This document shows, in pieces, positions 11,740-23,000 of a DNA stretch of 64,000 bases. Source of the DNA: Globisporangium splendens (lineage: Eukaryota; Oomycota; Peronosporomycetes; Pythiales; Pythiaceae); the NCBI GenBank assembly GCA_006386115.1, contig VFIW01000069.1, positions 186,001 to 250,000 on the forward strand, given 5' to 3'. The notes beneath the pieces are model-generated. The model searched no databases. It saw only the letters and a program-made list of their open reading frames with translations, and had not been told where the DNA came from. The position numbers and the translations under genes are program-made. Numbering within the stretch: position 1 is the stretch's first letter; the number at the start of each line of letters is the position of its first letter.

Positions 11740-12993
11740 TTACGGACTCGCCTTCGTTTCACTGGACGACGATTTTCTCTTGAATGAATCGAGCGCCTGA
11801 AGGTTTGCGGGTCCGCCCCAGAGAGAACGGAACACGCTGTGCTCGTAGTCCACGAGCTCATCGAGATTGACATCATCTGCGCTCGTGATCACCTTCTTCT
11901 GCCCATGGAGAACCTCTACACAAGCAGGAGATTATCATTCGTACACGAAGTTAGATCATATATACAATACAGAAACCAGAAAACTCGAGGCTAAGCAATT
12001 ACCTGAGGCTATTGCATCGAAGGGCGACACAAACTCGTGAATGAGTTTGTCTTTCGCTTCCGTGTCCGCGTAAAACACCAAGTCTGCGAGACCAAGTCTT
12101 AGTGCTTCCTCGGGCGACGTCTTCGAAGCAGTGCACAGCAACCGGAGAGCGTGCTGACGACCCACCAGTTTGCATAATCGAGCGCCACCGCCCCATCCAG
12201 GAGAGACCCCCATGCGTGCCTGCACAAACTGCACAATCGCGTTTCCCTCGATGAGACGGTAGTCACACGAAGTGGTCAACTCGGCTCCACCGCCGTAAGC
12301 ACCACCTTCAATGATCGCAAAGCTCACCAGTGGGAGTCGTCGAAATCGAGTCAGTGTGTCGACCATGAGCACACCCATGGCCGTACCCGCTTCATTGGAC
12401 GTGAGTTGCTTCTGCGCGACACGGAGGTCAGCACCGGCACAGAACCAGCCGCCCGTGCCTTTCAAGATCACCACGTTGAGCTTCGAGTGCACTTGCGGGT
12501 CCTCGAGGCGCGTGACGACGTCTGCGAGTTCGGCCATCATCTTCCCACTGAGCGCATTACGCGCGGACGGGTTGTGGATCTCGATGACGGCGACTTTGGT
12601 GAGGTCTTCCAGGCCGAACGCGTCAATGCTGCTCTTCAACGCGTCACCATCATCAGAAGGAAGGAGCAGCCGGATACTGTCGTCATCACGGCCCATTTGC
12701 CGGAGCGTCTCGCGGCATTGCGCCACGAGCGCGGGTTTGTCGTGTGCCAACTCGGTCACGAATGCAAACAGGTTCGGCATCGCGTCAAAATCGATCTGTT
12801 GGGCTCTGCTTGCGTTCGTCGAAGCACAGCGACGGACGACTATGGAGAATGACGCCAGATGTTGCGGCGTGTGCGAAGGCGAAAGAGAAGTGCGCTGTCT
12901 GCGAGTGAGCGCTACGTGAAGCCTCGCCGCTGCCGAGCGCACGCACGAGCGGCTCATGTGGCGATGAGAAAAGGCACAAGTGGCTGCGATCAT
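11740..12993 (-). CDS. Enoyl-CoA hydratase/isomerase family protein, copy A (mitochondrial form)
   Basis: Two exons: 12993-12003 and 11915-11740 (87-bp intron, GTAATT...TGTAG), giving 388 residues. The first 70 or so residues are rich in Arg, Ser and Ala with no acidic residues, a typical mitochondrial targeting peptide. The crotonase fold follows, with oxyanion-hole motifs in NALSGKMMAEL, CAGADLR and GGAYGGGAELTTSCDYRL. Members hydrate enoyl-CoAs or act as related lyases or decarboxylases; the overall pattern resembles ECHDC1-type ethylmalonyl-CoA decarboxylases, but that subfamily call is tentative. It forms a head-to-head pair with copy B. Exon 1 from residue 71 is almost identical to copy B, while exon 2 differs at about ten of 58 residues. 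Confidence 0.88.
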
Positions 12994-13966
12994 TTTTGAC
13001 GTACTGGCGCTCGTGATTGCGTTTCATGGACTTTGTGCCTGTCCACTAATGGAGCGTTTGGATTGGCTACTAATGCAATTAGTGGACGGAGTTGTTAAGT
13101 ACGGTTTATACTTACGTTAAGAGGATGCTTTTTGGTGAAATATATATCAAAAGAGGTACTAGCGGACATATGAGACCAGCACAACTTCAACTTGATATTG
13201 AAAAGGGAGTGATCCTGTGTCATCGGAGTATTTAGGATTTACTTTCTAATCGAGTAGTGGATTTCCAGCAGCGCTAATCCCTTCTACGTCCTCTGTGCGA
13301 GGCAAACCGTTGCTGCTGTACGCAAAGTATTACAAGAACGAACTAGCAACGTGTAAACTGCCTGGAGCCAAGTGAGAAGAAGACAAATCCTCAGCTGACT
13401 CAGGCAGCACAGATACAGTGGGCGTATATACGCTGGCGCACTGCCGACACTCACGACTCGGGGTGCTGATGTATCAGCTCAGCAGTGGGAGTGATGGTGG
13501 CGGGGGTGTCATCATGGCATCTCGATTCTTCAACACTGATCCGTAATGACGATGAAAGAATGGCGCGCCTCCCATGGGGTCACGATAGCCTTGGAGTTTG
13601 CTTGGCTAGTTGATCTTCAGCACACACATGCTGCGAAAGCACACATGATATCTCGTGACCTCGAGCTAGGATGAACCAGCATCCATCCATCATAACCGGA
13701 GTCACTCAATTCAGCCAATCAGAAGGCGCCATTAGCGGACGACCGAGAAACGACCTTCACTGTCCCCTCTGTCCGAGCGACGCCGAGTCCATTTCGCAAA
13801 AGGCAAAGTCGACGTCATTGAGGACGCGAGCGCCGGCATTCCGGAGCCGCTCGCATAAACAGGTGGCGCCAGCGCAGGCGAAGAGCGTGCGTGTCGTGCT
13901 CACAATTCAATTCTTCCCCTTGCTCTAACACCCCAACCACTAGTAGAAGTTACAAGCCCAGTCTCC
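12994..13966. promoter_or_regulatory. Shared divergent promoter region of the enoyl-CoA hydratase pair
   Basis: Both genes are transcribed outward from this 973-bp gap. A matching module occurs in each orientation: CCAAT, nine bases, then CCATTAGYGGAC. For copy A it is on the minus strand (CCAAT at 13066-13062, CCATTAGTGGAC at 13052-13041). For copy B it is on the plus strand (CCAAT 13715-13719, CCATTAGCGGAC 13729-13740). The conserved spacing suggests a duplicated promoter element. GTCCACTAAT (13041-13050) and ATTAGTGGAC (13076-13085) also form an inverted repeat. No ATG is seen between 13741 and 13966, so this is probably the copy B 5' UTR. Confidence 0.5.
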
Positions 13967-14990
13967 ATGTCCAACCTGTTTGCATTCGTGACCGAGTTGG
14001 CACACGACAAACCCGCGCTCGTGGCGCAATGCCGCGAGACGCTCCGACAAATGGGCCGTGATGACGACAGTATCCGGCTGCTCCTTCCTTCTGATGATGG
14101 TGACGCGTTGAAGAGCAGCATTGACGCGTTCGGCCTGGAAGACCTCACCAAAGTCGCCGTCATCGAGATCCACAACCCGTCCGCACGTAATGCGCTCAGT
14201 GGGAAGATGATGGCCGAACTCGCAGACGTCGTCACGCGCCTCGAGGACCCGCAAGTGCACTCGAAGCTCAACGTGGTGATCTTGAAAGGCACGGGCGGCT
14301 GGTTCTGTGCCGGTGCTGACCTCCGTGTCGCGCAGAAGCAACTCACGTCCAATGAAGCGGGTACGGCCATGGGTGTGCTCATGGTCGACACACTGACTCG
14401 ATTTCGACGACTCCCACTGGTGAGCTTTGCGATCATTGAAGGTGGTGCTTACGGCGGTGGAGCCGAGTTGACCACTTCGTGTGACTACCGTCTCATCGAG
14501 GGAAACGCGATTGTGCAGTTTGTGCAGGCACGCATGGGGGTCACTCCTGTGTGGGGCGGTGGCGCTCGATTATGCAAACTGGTGGGTCGTCAGCATGCTC
14601 TCCGGTTGCTGTGCACTGCTTCGAAGACGTCGCCCGAGGAAGCACTAAGACTTGGTCTCGCAGACTTGGTGTTTTACGCGGACACGGAAGCGAAAGACAA
14701 ACTCATTCACGAGTTCGTGGCACCTTTCGACGCGGTGACCTCTGGTGATATATCCATGAATGATTGTGTCGTGTTAATATGTGACGTTGGGCTAACTTGA
14801 TTTGGTTATCGTAGAGGTACTTCACGGTCAGAAGAAAGTGATCACGAGCGCAGACGATGTCAGTCTCGACCAGCTGCTGGAATACGAACACAGCGTGCTC
14901 CGGACACTCTGGGGCGGTCCGGCGAACCTCCACGCCCTCGACTCGTTCAAGAAAAAGTCGTCGTCCAGTGAAACCAAGGCGAATTTGTAA
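13967..14990 (+). CDS. Enoyl-CoA hydratase/isomerase family protein, copy B (lacks targeting peptide)
   Basis: Two exons: 13967-14744 and 14815-14990 (70-bp intron, GTGATA...CGTAG), giving 317 residues. The crotonase core matches copy A: NALSGKMMAEL, CAGADLR, GGAYGGGAELTTSCDYRL. Homology to copy A begins exactly at the start Met, and the roughly 70-residue mitochondrial leader of copy A has no counterpart, so a cytosolic location is inferred. In exon 1 only about six base differences separate the copies over about 755 bp. Similarity then drops sharply before the splice donor and stays lower through the intron and exon 2. Both copies keep the active-site motifs. One difference of possible interest is VTPVWGGG here versus VSPGWGGG in copy A. 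Confidence 0.88.
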
Positions 14991-15546
14991 GTGAACCACG
15001 TCACACCAGCATAGTTTTTCCAACTTAATGCAGCGAATGAGACTATCTACAACTTGGCACAGTACTAGGAATCGTTCGTTTACATGTTCCAGGCAACGTC
15101 ATGGCCAAATAAACTTCTACGACTCGTAAAAATGAACAAAATCCACGTAACCAAAACAAAGCTAAGCCTACCTTGATTTTGTCTGCGAACAATCAACAGA
15201 GGCGCAACATGGTATTGCGTGGCATCGCATGCATTCGGCATTGATTGCTGATTCAGAGACACTAGAAAACCACTCACATCGGAAGTGCTGTGATGCGGAG
15301 AGAGAGCCAAGAGCTCTTCGATGACGTCGTTGTGGCGTTTCATGCAGTGGTGAGTCACTGGTGACGCGACGATGAAGGCGCATTCTGATTGGATGAAATT
15401 ATATTTTGCGAAGCTTGACTCGGCAGTCATTTTCAATGAAAATGACGGTGACGTTCGTAAAAGTGGGCGCTATACACAATATATTTGTCAAAATAGGAAT
15501 AAACACTCTGTCGAATAAAGGAGACTTCCCGCCTCACTACTAATGC
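14991..15546. other. Convergent intergenic region
   Basis: A gap of about 556 bp between the 3' end of enoyl-CoA hydratase copy B and the 3' end of the minus-strand SPFH gene. A 118-codon minus-strand open frame at 15080-15436 has no recognisable domain. I see no RNA gene or repeat. Confidence 0.35.
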
Positions 15547-16904
15547 CTACCGCTTAGCGTCGAGTGTCTGGAGGAACGTCTGGCGAATGAGGTCGTCGCC
15601 GTTCTTGCCGCTGATCACAAGCGGTACGGTCTTGGCCAATTGCGTCTCCATGCCGATCTTCTTGTCCATGTAGTCGAAATTGCGCTTCTCGATGAGGAAC
15701 GTGGCCGAATTTGCTTCGGCGTCGGCATTCGCCAGGATCTTGGCGGCTTCTTTCTCGGCGGCATTGACGGCGGCATCGCGCTTGATCTTGGCCACAGTCA
15801 CGTACTGCTCGTAGTCCTTTTGCAAGTTTGAAAGCTCGACGGTTGGCAGCAATTTGCGCTCGACGGTCTCGGCGGTTGCCGTTGCGACCGCGTCGTCCTT
15901 CAGACCCTCGACTTCCTTGATCTTGTTTTCGTTTTTTGAGATTTGCTTGGCGATCGCGACTTGTGCCTTGGCTTCAGCGTTCGTGCGCATCTCTTCGCGG
16001 CGAATACTCGCTCGCGTCTTCTCTGCGAGCAAATCCTGGATCGCACGGTCGTTCTCCTTCTGCAGTGCAGTGAGCTTCTGCGTTTCTTCGTTGAGAAGGA
16101 TACGCAATCGGTTCTCGTGGTTCTTCTCCTGCTCCTCCATGCGCGTCTTGAACGCTGTCGTCTCTTCAAGCGTAGCGGAGAGTTTGGGTGGGAGCTCAAC
16201 GTTCGTGACCTTGACGTTGTGGATGAACACGCCGTATTCAGTGAGCTTGGCGTTCAGATCCTTCTTCATGCCGAGTGCAAACTCTTCGCGCAAGTCATGG
16301 ACTTGGTCGTGGCGCACCGAGTGGACGAGACCGCGGATCGCTTCTTCGGTGAGGCTGTACAGCAATTCGTCAAAGCGGTGCGCACCAAGAGTGTACACAA
16401 ACTTCACAGCGTCTTCTTCTTTGGGGCCGATCTGGAAACTGATCGAGATGTCGATGTCGACCATCACGTTGTCTGATGTTGGGCAAAAGCGCACGGGGTT
16501 GGAGAACGAGACCGCTTGCTTGGTGACAATGTGGGAAATGCGGTTCCACGCTGGCCAAAAGATCTTGAGACCCGGGTCCATCATACCCGCATGCGCGTTC
16601 CACCGTTGCTTGAGCACCCACATACCCGAGGGCACTTGCATGCAGAAGCTGAAGAGCGTCGGGTACTTTGGTGTGAGCACCAACGGGATGCGGCCATTCT
16701 CCACTTTCGCGTTAAATTTCTTCATGGCTACGAAACCCGCAGTAAACACAACGACACATTGTCAGTATCAGCATCTGCACATTGAGCTTTGAATGCAGCA
16801 CTCATACCTTGCGAGGGCTTGGAGATGTCGGCCTGGATGAGGTGGTTCGTGCGGTCGTTGTAGCGACCTCGTTGCGTCGTGTTGTGCCGAGTGAGCTGCG
16901 CCAT
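15547..16904 (-). CDS. SPFH / band 7 domain protein, copy 1
   Basis: Two exons: 16904-16808 and 16727-15547 (80-bp intron, GTATGA...TCGTAG), giving about 425 residues. The start is MAQLTRHN. The SPFH (stomatin/prohibitin/flotillin/HflK) fold covers roughly residues 60-240, with VMVDIDISISFQIG and YGVFIHNVKVTNVELPP typical of the core. A long Ala/Glu/Lys-rich coiled coil follows (KAQVAIAKQISKNENKIKEV), as used for oligomerisation in flotillin- and erlin-like proteins. No transmembrane segment is obvious. SPFH proteins scaffold membrane microdomains. It is the divergent neighbour and paralog of the SPFH gene at 18201-19706. Confidence 0.88.
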
Positions 16905-18200
16905 CGGGAGCGTCGAGGTGGGTCAAGGCGAGGAAATGGAGTGTGCTGTGGGTTGCGCTGGAAATTTGGAAATGGGGCTTTGCTAATATTTTCTCCTCTC
17001 TTTTCATGCAAAGAGACCGCCATATGTGCGTGTTATGTTGAAGCGTGACGGTCTCAGCGTCGGTGGGTACATGCGTACTGGTCGCGTATCTTCGTGTTCA
17101 GCACGATGTGTACCTACAATTTCGCCAAAAAAGTGGATACACGTTCGGAAAATCGCATGATAAAATCATTGGAGTGGCGAGTCCAACGTGTGTATGGGAC
17201 CAAGAGATTCGCTTCCCACTGCATCACCACGAATCTGTTGGTGGGTGAACCTGCACTTTTGTTGATCTGGTGGTTGGCTCCACGGTGCATGTCGCGACAC
17301 ATTAAGTCGTGTGTACTGTGTTCACATGGATTTATACCCATTTTCACTTTTCTCTGGGACAAGGAGGTGTGGGCTGCACGCGTGTCGTTTCATGTGTGCG
17401 ACGACTGACTAAAGCTGCGAGTGAAAGGTGTAGATTATTGAATGAGTGGTGGCTTGACAGTTGAGAGAAACGTAGCGTTCGATAGTGTTCACGAGGTGGA
17501 GAGGAATCTTTCGAACAGCACAACGAGTACCACATGCTCCATATACGTTGGTGACACAGGTCGCGGGGCGGAGAAGCCTTGCGCACGAAGCTTCAATCAA
17601 TCGCTACTCTGTGCACCGCATAGCGAGAAGGAGTCAGGCGAATCTCCGTTCATTATTTGTCAACCATTGCCACACCCGACAAAATTTCCAACACGGAAGT
17701 GCAACGGCCACCACTGCAGCTGGGCACATTTTAAACATGAGGGCACGTTTCATGGGCAAAGCGCGACTACCATGTGCTGTTTGCCACAACACACGCATAT
17801 CGGGCGTTGGTACGAATGTTATGGCCACAGACACCACGAAATTAAAGCAACATCCATCACAGAAATCAAGTGCAAGGACCATCACTCTCGCATTGATGGG
17901 TGTAGGTATGTGTCTTTTTTCTGTGGACACGATTCAACCATCACTCCGGTGGGTATAACTGGCTTTTCTGTGGACACTTTGCGAAGGGATCACATGGAAA
18001 TCACCGACTTGTCCCTCTTGCACCTTCCTTCCTCAAGCAAGCACCACAAAGACAAGGCTGCTCCCTGTGTACCCACTCACTGAACGTACCATGCCACGAA
18101 GCACGTCTGCATCGCCTCATAGTTCAATTTGCAACAAGCCCAGGAAACCTCGCATCACTCTCTGTTCACCACCAGCGCATCCAACGGCAGCAACAACAGC
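16905..18200. promoter_or_regulatory. Divergent intergenic region of the SPFH pair
   Basis: A gap of about 1.3 kb between two divergently transcribed SPFH genes, so it contains both promoters. Overlapping open frames at 17442-18083 and 17485-17958 have no domain and lie on top of each other in different frames. I regard them as chance, though a small His/Cys-rich gene cannot be excluded. Confidence 0.4.
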
Positions 18201-19706
18201 ATGGGCAGTGGCAACAGCAAGCACTTGACTTCGGAGGAAGCCCCCGGCGGTCCGCAGCACCAGACACGCCTCCTCTACCGCTCGGCGTGGCGCGTCGACT
18301 CGGCGAATCGCATCTTTGGCGCGTGCTACGACGGCAACACCGTCGTGATCATCAACCCTGGTCGCTCGCCCGTGAAACCCTACATCCGTGTGCCTGAGGG
18401 CATGTACGCGCTCGTGCAGCGCCAAGGCCGCGACCTCGACTACAGAGGACCGAATGGTATCCGCACAGCCGTGTGGCCTCCAGGCTTCCACTACGCGTCG
18501 CTGTTCACCAAGGTCGCGCACTTGGTCACGAAGCAGTACATCGTGTTTGACACGCCTGTGAAGGGCTGCAAGACCGCAGACGATGTCACGGTCGGTATCG
18601 ACATGTGCCTCGTGCTGCGCATCATGGGCGACGAGTCCAAGGGCGAAGACCCCGAACTCGTGCGCCGATTCGTGTACGAACTCGGTCCGAATGGCCTCGA
18701 AGTGCAGCTCCGTGCTGCTCAGGACGAGGCTGTGCGCGCACTCGCGCGTAGCGTGATGCACACTGAAGTGTACCAGTTGCGCGATGGCACGATGAAAGAG
18801 CGGTTCCAGACGGGTGCACTCAACTTTCGCACCAATCACCAGCCGGTGCAAGATGAGCTCAACACTCCGAAGTCCGACCAGGTTGGCGACATGTTCGTGG
18901 TCGAAGATCCGCCAGCCGCGAAGGTGATCTACTGCGTGACGGAGGATATCAAGCGCAACCTGAACGCACAATTCAACACGTATGGCGTGCAGATCACGAG
19001 CGTCGCGATCACGAACGTCACGTTGCCAGATGCGTTCCAGGAGCAAATGCAGAGCCGCACAACACACTTGAGCGCGATCAAGGAGCAAAACATGAAGCAG
19101 ATGAGCGACATGCAACTTCTGCAGTACAAGGAAGAGATCGACACGACCAAGCTCGCGCGCAAGATGATGCTCATGGAGGAAGAGCAGACGGGCAAAGCCA
19201 AGTGCGCCGAGATCCAGAAAGAGATCGACCTCATTCTCGCGGACACGCGACTGGTACAAGAGCAGATCGAGCAGGAGACGCGCGTCAAGTGCAACAACGT
19301 GCGCGTGGAGGCCGAGCTCAAGATCGCGCAGATCCGCGCCGACACGCAACGTATCGCGGCAGAAATCTCGGCGCATTGTGATGCGGACATCGAGATGGTC
19401 AAGGCCGAAAAAGAAGCGCTTGACGTGCAACTGCAGGCTGCGGTGGACGAGATCCGCGTCAGTGGCGCCGCCAAGGCTGCCGAGATCGTGGCGCGTGCCG
19501 AAGGTGCCGCCGCCAAAAAGCTCGAGAAATACCGACTCCACATGCTCGAGATGAAGAAGCTCGACATGCTCGCGGCTTTGAGCCAGAACAAGCAGACGGT
19601 CATCTCGGGAGATACGTCCAACAGTTTACTGTCGGAGATGCTGGTCGCGAATCGCCAGCAGAGTATCCTCGTCAATGTGGACGGCACAGGCGCCAAGAGA
19701 TCCTGA
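18201..19706 (+). CDS. SPFH / band 7 domain protein, copy 2, with N-myristoylation-type start
   Basis: A single exon of 501 residues from ATG 18201. The first residues, MGSGNSK, fit an N-myristoylation signal (Met-Gly-x-x-x-Ser), which would anchor the protein to membranes; flotillin-like proteins often use acylation. The SPFH core runs from about residue 70 to 300 (DVTVGIDMCLVLRI; YGVQITSVAITNVTLPD). A coiled coil rich in Lys/Glu/Ala follows (EAELKIAQIRADTQRIAAEI), then a conserved C-terminal segment. An insert of about 35 residues near 210-245 is not present in copy 1. It is probably a membrane-scaffold protein. The frame is open upstream to 18129 without an ATG. Confidence 0.88.
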   Translation: MGSGNSKHLTSEEAPGGPQHQTRLLYRSAWRVDSANRIFGACYDGNTVVIINPGRSPVKPYIRVPEGMYALVQRQGRDLDYRGPNGIRTAVWPPGFHYASLFTKVAHLVTKQYIVFDTPVKGCKTADDVTVGIDMCLVLRIMGDESKGEDPELVRRFVYELGPNGLEVQLRAAQDEAVRALARSVMHTEVYQLRDGTMKERFQTGALNFRTNHQPVQDELNTPKSDQVGDMFVVEDPPAAKVIYCVTEDIKRNLNAQFNTYGVQITSVAITNVTLPDAFQEQMQSRTTHLSAIKEQNMKQMSDMQLLQYKEEIDTTKLARKMMLMEEEQTGKAKCAEIQKEIDLILADTRLVQEQIEQETRVKCNNVRVEAELKIAQIRADTQRIAAEISAHCDADIEMVKAEKEALDVQLQAAVDEIRVSGAAKAAEIVARAEGAAAKKLEKYRLHMLEMKKLDMLAALSQNKQTVISGDTSNSLLSEMLVANRQQSILVNVDGTGAKRS

Positions 19707-20080
19707 TAGCCGTTTGACTTTGGCATTCTGAGAAGAAAGTCTGGCAGACGGAACGCCAGCTTTCGTTCATTTCGGATGACCTGGTCGTCTCACCCCACGC
19801 GTCTACTATGCTCCAGTGAGCCAGTGGCGCGTGAGTTTTCGCTTTATTTCTCTTTTTGAGTTTGAAATCGAGAAAATATCAGTAAACTCGAGTGATTGAA
19901 GCTCGAGGGTTCGAAGACGTCTAGTGTCACGACGGCAAACAAAAAAGTGAACACTGCTATCCCCGAACGTAAAGTTCACTGCAATATACCTATGATCAGT
20001 TTGTAATGAGAAATTCACTCGTGTGAGTCATTGCCAAGAGCAGCAGTTCATCAATTAATCTCACTCAAAACGGTGAGCTC
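19707..20080. other. Convergent intergenic region
   Basis: The gap holds the 3' flanks of the plus-strand SPFH gene and the large minus-strand gene. No gene, repeat or RNA is seen. Confidence 0.4.
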
Positions 20081-23000
20081 TTAATACAAAAGCATCTCAT
20101 GGGTCTCTTGATGCTGGAAGTCTGTGGCTGTGGTCGCGAGCACGGGAGGATCGATCTGGTGGACACTCGCTCCAAACTTTGGATGCGACGTCAAAATCGA
20201 AAACCTTTCCACGCGTGCGACTAGCTCGCCGTTGATACCAACGTAGTCAAACTTGCCCAGCAAATCCGTGTACCCATCCTTGTAGAACTGTGCTGCCGCA
20301 CTTGAGAAAGATGACACTTTGGCGTACACTTTGACGTAGCATCGAGACACTGGCATTCCCTTGTGGAAGACCTGCAGCATGCCGCTCTGCTTCATCACGT
20401 CCACTTGCAAACTCGAATTGAAATACGGACGTACCACGTCAATAGGGGCTGCCGCGCTTTCGATCTCACGGGACTCGGTCGCTTCTCGCACACGCACCAT
20501 CATTTGTTTCCCCTGTAACTCCTGTGGAATGGACGCCTCTGTCTGGGCAGGCGAGTCCCCGCTTGGCGTTAACACCAGCTTGACCGACATTCGGTGCCGA
20601 GGCTGGACGAGCAGTACACTTGACGTGGAAGTTGGCGAGTTCGAAAACGTGCCGAACGGCTTGGTTGAGAACATAAACTCGACATCGATGGGATAGAACG
20701 AGATCTCGCATTCGCCTAAATGGCGCGAGCTCACGTGAATTTTGCCGTCACTCACGACAGCATCCAACCTCACTTGAAGGGTGCGTGACTCAGGTGGAGC
20801 TGACGGCAAGTCGGCTATTTCCTTTTCATTAGCAGAGGCAGAACCTGAAATCTGAAGAAACTCGTGAACTGCTTGGTTCACCTTGTAGTCTTCAAACGCG
20901 TCATATTCCGCGATGAACTCGCCCAAACGCACGAATCGCTCGCGCCACCGTGCATGAGGGTGCTTCTTGTACTTTGCAACATTGCGGCGCGCGACAGCAA
21001 AGTTGTACTCGTCCTGGTCTCGGAACAAATCCAAGTACGAGTCAACGTAGTCAAACTGGACGGTGTTCTCGACGGTAGTCTTCTTCGACGGCGGCAATGC
21101 CTGCAAGCGTGAAAACAGGTGCATTGCATCCTCCATCCGATTGAACAGAAGCATGAAGTACGCCAGCACGAGCAACTGCTGGCCGTCTAACGTGGCGAAC
21201 ATTTCCAGTCGACAGCAAAGAGCATGGTAGAACGCGCGAGCGTTCTTGTTCAAAATGCTGCGGCTGCTAAAACTGGTACTGATAGCTGAGCTCATTGACG
21301 GCACTGATCCTTTCGCTTCGTGAACGCGACGATGCAGAAATAGTCCAAACTCAGTGTGATCAAAGCCATCGCTCGACAAGTAGCTAAACAGCTCCGTCGT
21401 CGAGAAGAACGCCGTGCTCAATCCCAAGCCAGCAGTCTTCGTAAGGCTCGTCGCGCTTCTCAGGTACTCCTTGATCGCATCGAGATCGTTATGAACAAAC
21501 GCGTACTTCCAAACGCCTTCGTTGTAGATCACTTCATCGCGCAAAAACGATATCAAGCTGTTGTAAAATGCAATGTCCTTGCAACGCCAGAGCACTAATC
21601 CCAAGTCCACGCTGAGCATATCTTTCTGGCTCGACAGGTATTGTACCACTTCGTCTACCGACCCGCGCGCCGCCACGTCGCTCCACGAAGCCAAATCCAC
21701 GAGCGTTACCTTTCGCAACACAGTTACAGTGGTATCGGTTTTTGCCCAAGCCACAACCTTTCCGTCGATGGCAGCATGTGCGGGATACTGGTCATACTCA
21801 CCCGCCTCGGGAAAGTAAAAGTGAACCTCGTACTTCATGGCTGTGTTTGCGGGTGCGTTAAATACATGGTTTCTTGTGTAATAACTCGGTTCATTGAGTG
21901 GGATGGCGCCTTGCGGAATCTGCATCAGCAAGTTGATTCCAGAGAGCTCGGAGTCAGTGGTGTTGCTCACGGTCACTTCGCAAGTGTACTTTGTGCCGAC
22001 AACAACCTCAAGCACTGATGGTTGAGTGCTCTTAAAGTGGATGATTCTTTGCCTCACAATCAGCTTTGAGTTTGGATCGTCTTCACACTCGCCAATTTCA
22101 ATGCTTTGATGGTACAGGAGGACGTCGTTTTTTGGCATCAACTCCACTTGGGAACCGCAGGGTAGAGAGGTAATGTGAGTTGAGCCAGTCGCTTGCATCG
22201 GAAGATCCACGACAGCGAGGGCCAGTAGTCCCTCGCTCAGCGAAAGCAACGCCTCAGGTAAAAACGAACTCACAAAGCGCGACTCGCTTGCATCTGGACT
22301 TGACTTTACTCGCAACAGATACTCTGCATACGCCTCCCAAAAACGGTTTTTCCCGTCAAATCGCGCTTGTTGGGTGTGGAAAAACCTCTTCTCTTGTAGC
22401 CTGCGAACCTTCCTGGCGGAAAGTAGGGGGTTTCAGCTTTTTGTGCCTTTGGCTTTTCGGTTTTGCTCTCGCTGTCTTCACCTCCACTCTCGTCATCGCT
22501 GTCGCTGGGTACACTCTGGACACCAAAATCGTCGTTCACTTCTTCAAAATCGAGCATTTCTTTGTCCGCTTCGGATGGAGAATCAGCTACAGCGTCCTTC
22601 TCTTTCTTCCTGCGTCTTCTTGAGGCGTAGCGGACTTGCTGTCGGCGCCGCTCTTTTGACGTGCTGGCCACCTGCAAACCTTCTGGAGGCTCCAATGAAG
22701 GTTTAACTGCACCTTGAGAGACTACCGTGGCGAACAGGCTTCCGATTTTGTTTTTCGGGGAAGCACTCACAACATCGTGACACACCCGCTTGCAAATCCG
22801 CTGCACATCTGTTATCGGCAGCATTCGTTCTGCAATCAGCAGCTTCTCGATAACACTCAGCGCTTGGAAAACACCAGGTGCTGAATACATGTTGCGAAGT
22901 GCTATTTTGTCATCGAGCAGATAATAGTCGATCAGCGATTTGCTGATCTTGGATGCCACGAGTTGTCTCACATATAACTGGAAGAACGCAGGGTCCTTGC

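Larger units (their letters stand above)
11740..14990. repeat. Inverted (head-to-head) gene duplication
   Basis: The two enoyl-CoA hydratase copies form arms of an inverted repeat with a spacer of about 970 bp. The nearly identical portion is 12783-12028 on the minus strand and 13967-14738 on the plus strand; the arms diverge beyond these points. Confidence 0.85.

Noticed and set aside
13900..14436. Minus-strand open frames inside hydratase copy B, also seen inside copy A
   Set aside because: Both copies show them only because the coding strands are nearly identical; they are antisense shadows.
17442..18083. 213-codon plus-strand open frame rich in His and Cys
   Set aside because: Overlaps another frame of similar length, has no domain and no consistent splice context; treated as intergenic.
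18117..19541. 474-codon minus-strand open frame
   Set aside because: Antisense of the SPFH copy 2 gene; its sequence has no domain while the plus strand carries a clear SPFH protein.
22375..22390. Programmed ribosomal frameshifting at the A5/T5 run in the large gene
   Set aside because: The heptamer context is not a canonical slippery site and no downstream structure was evident; a lost base is simpler.
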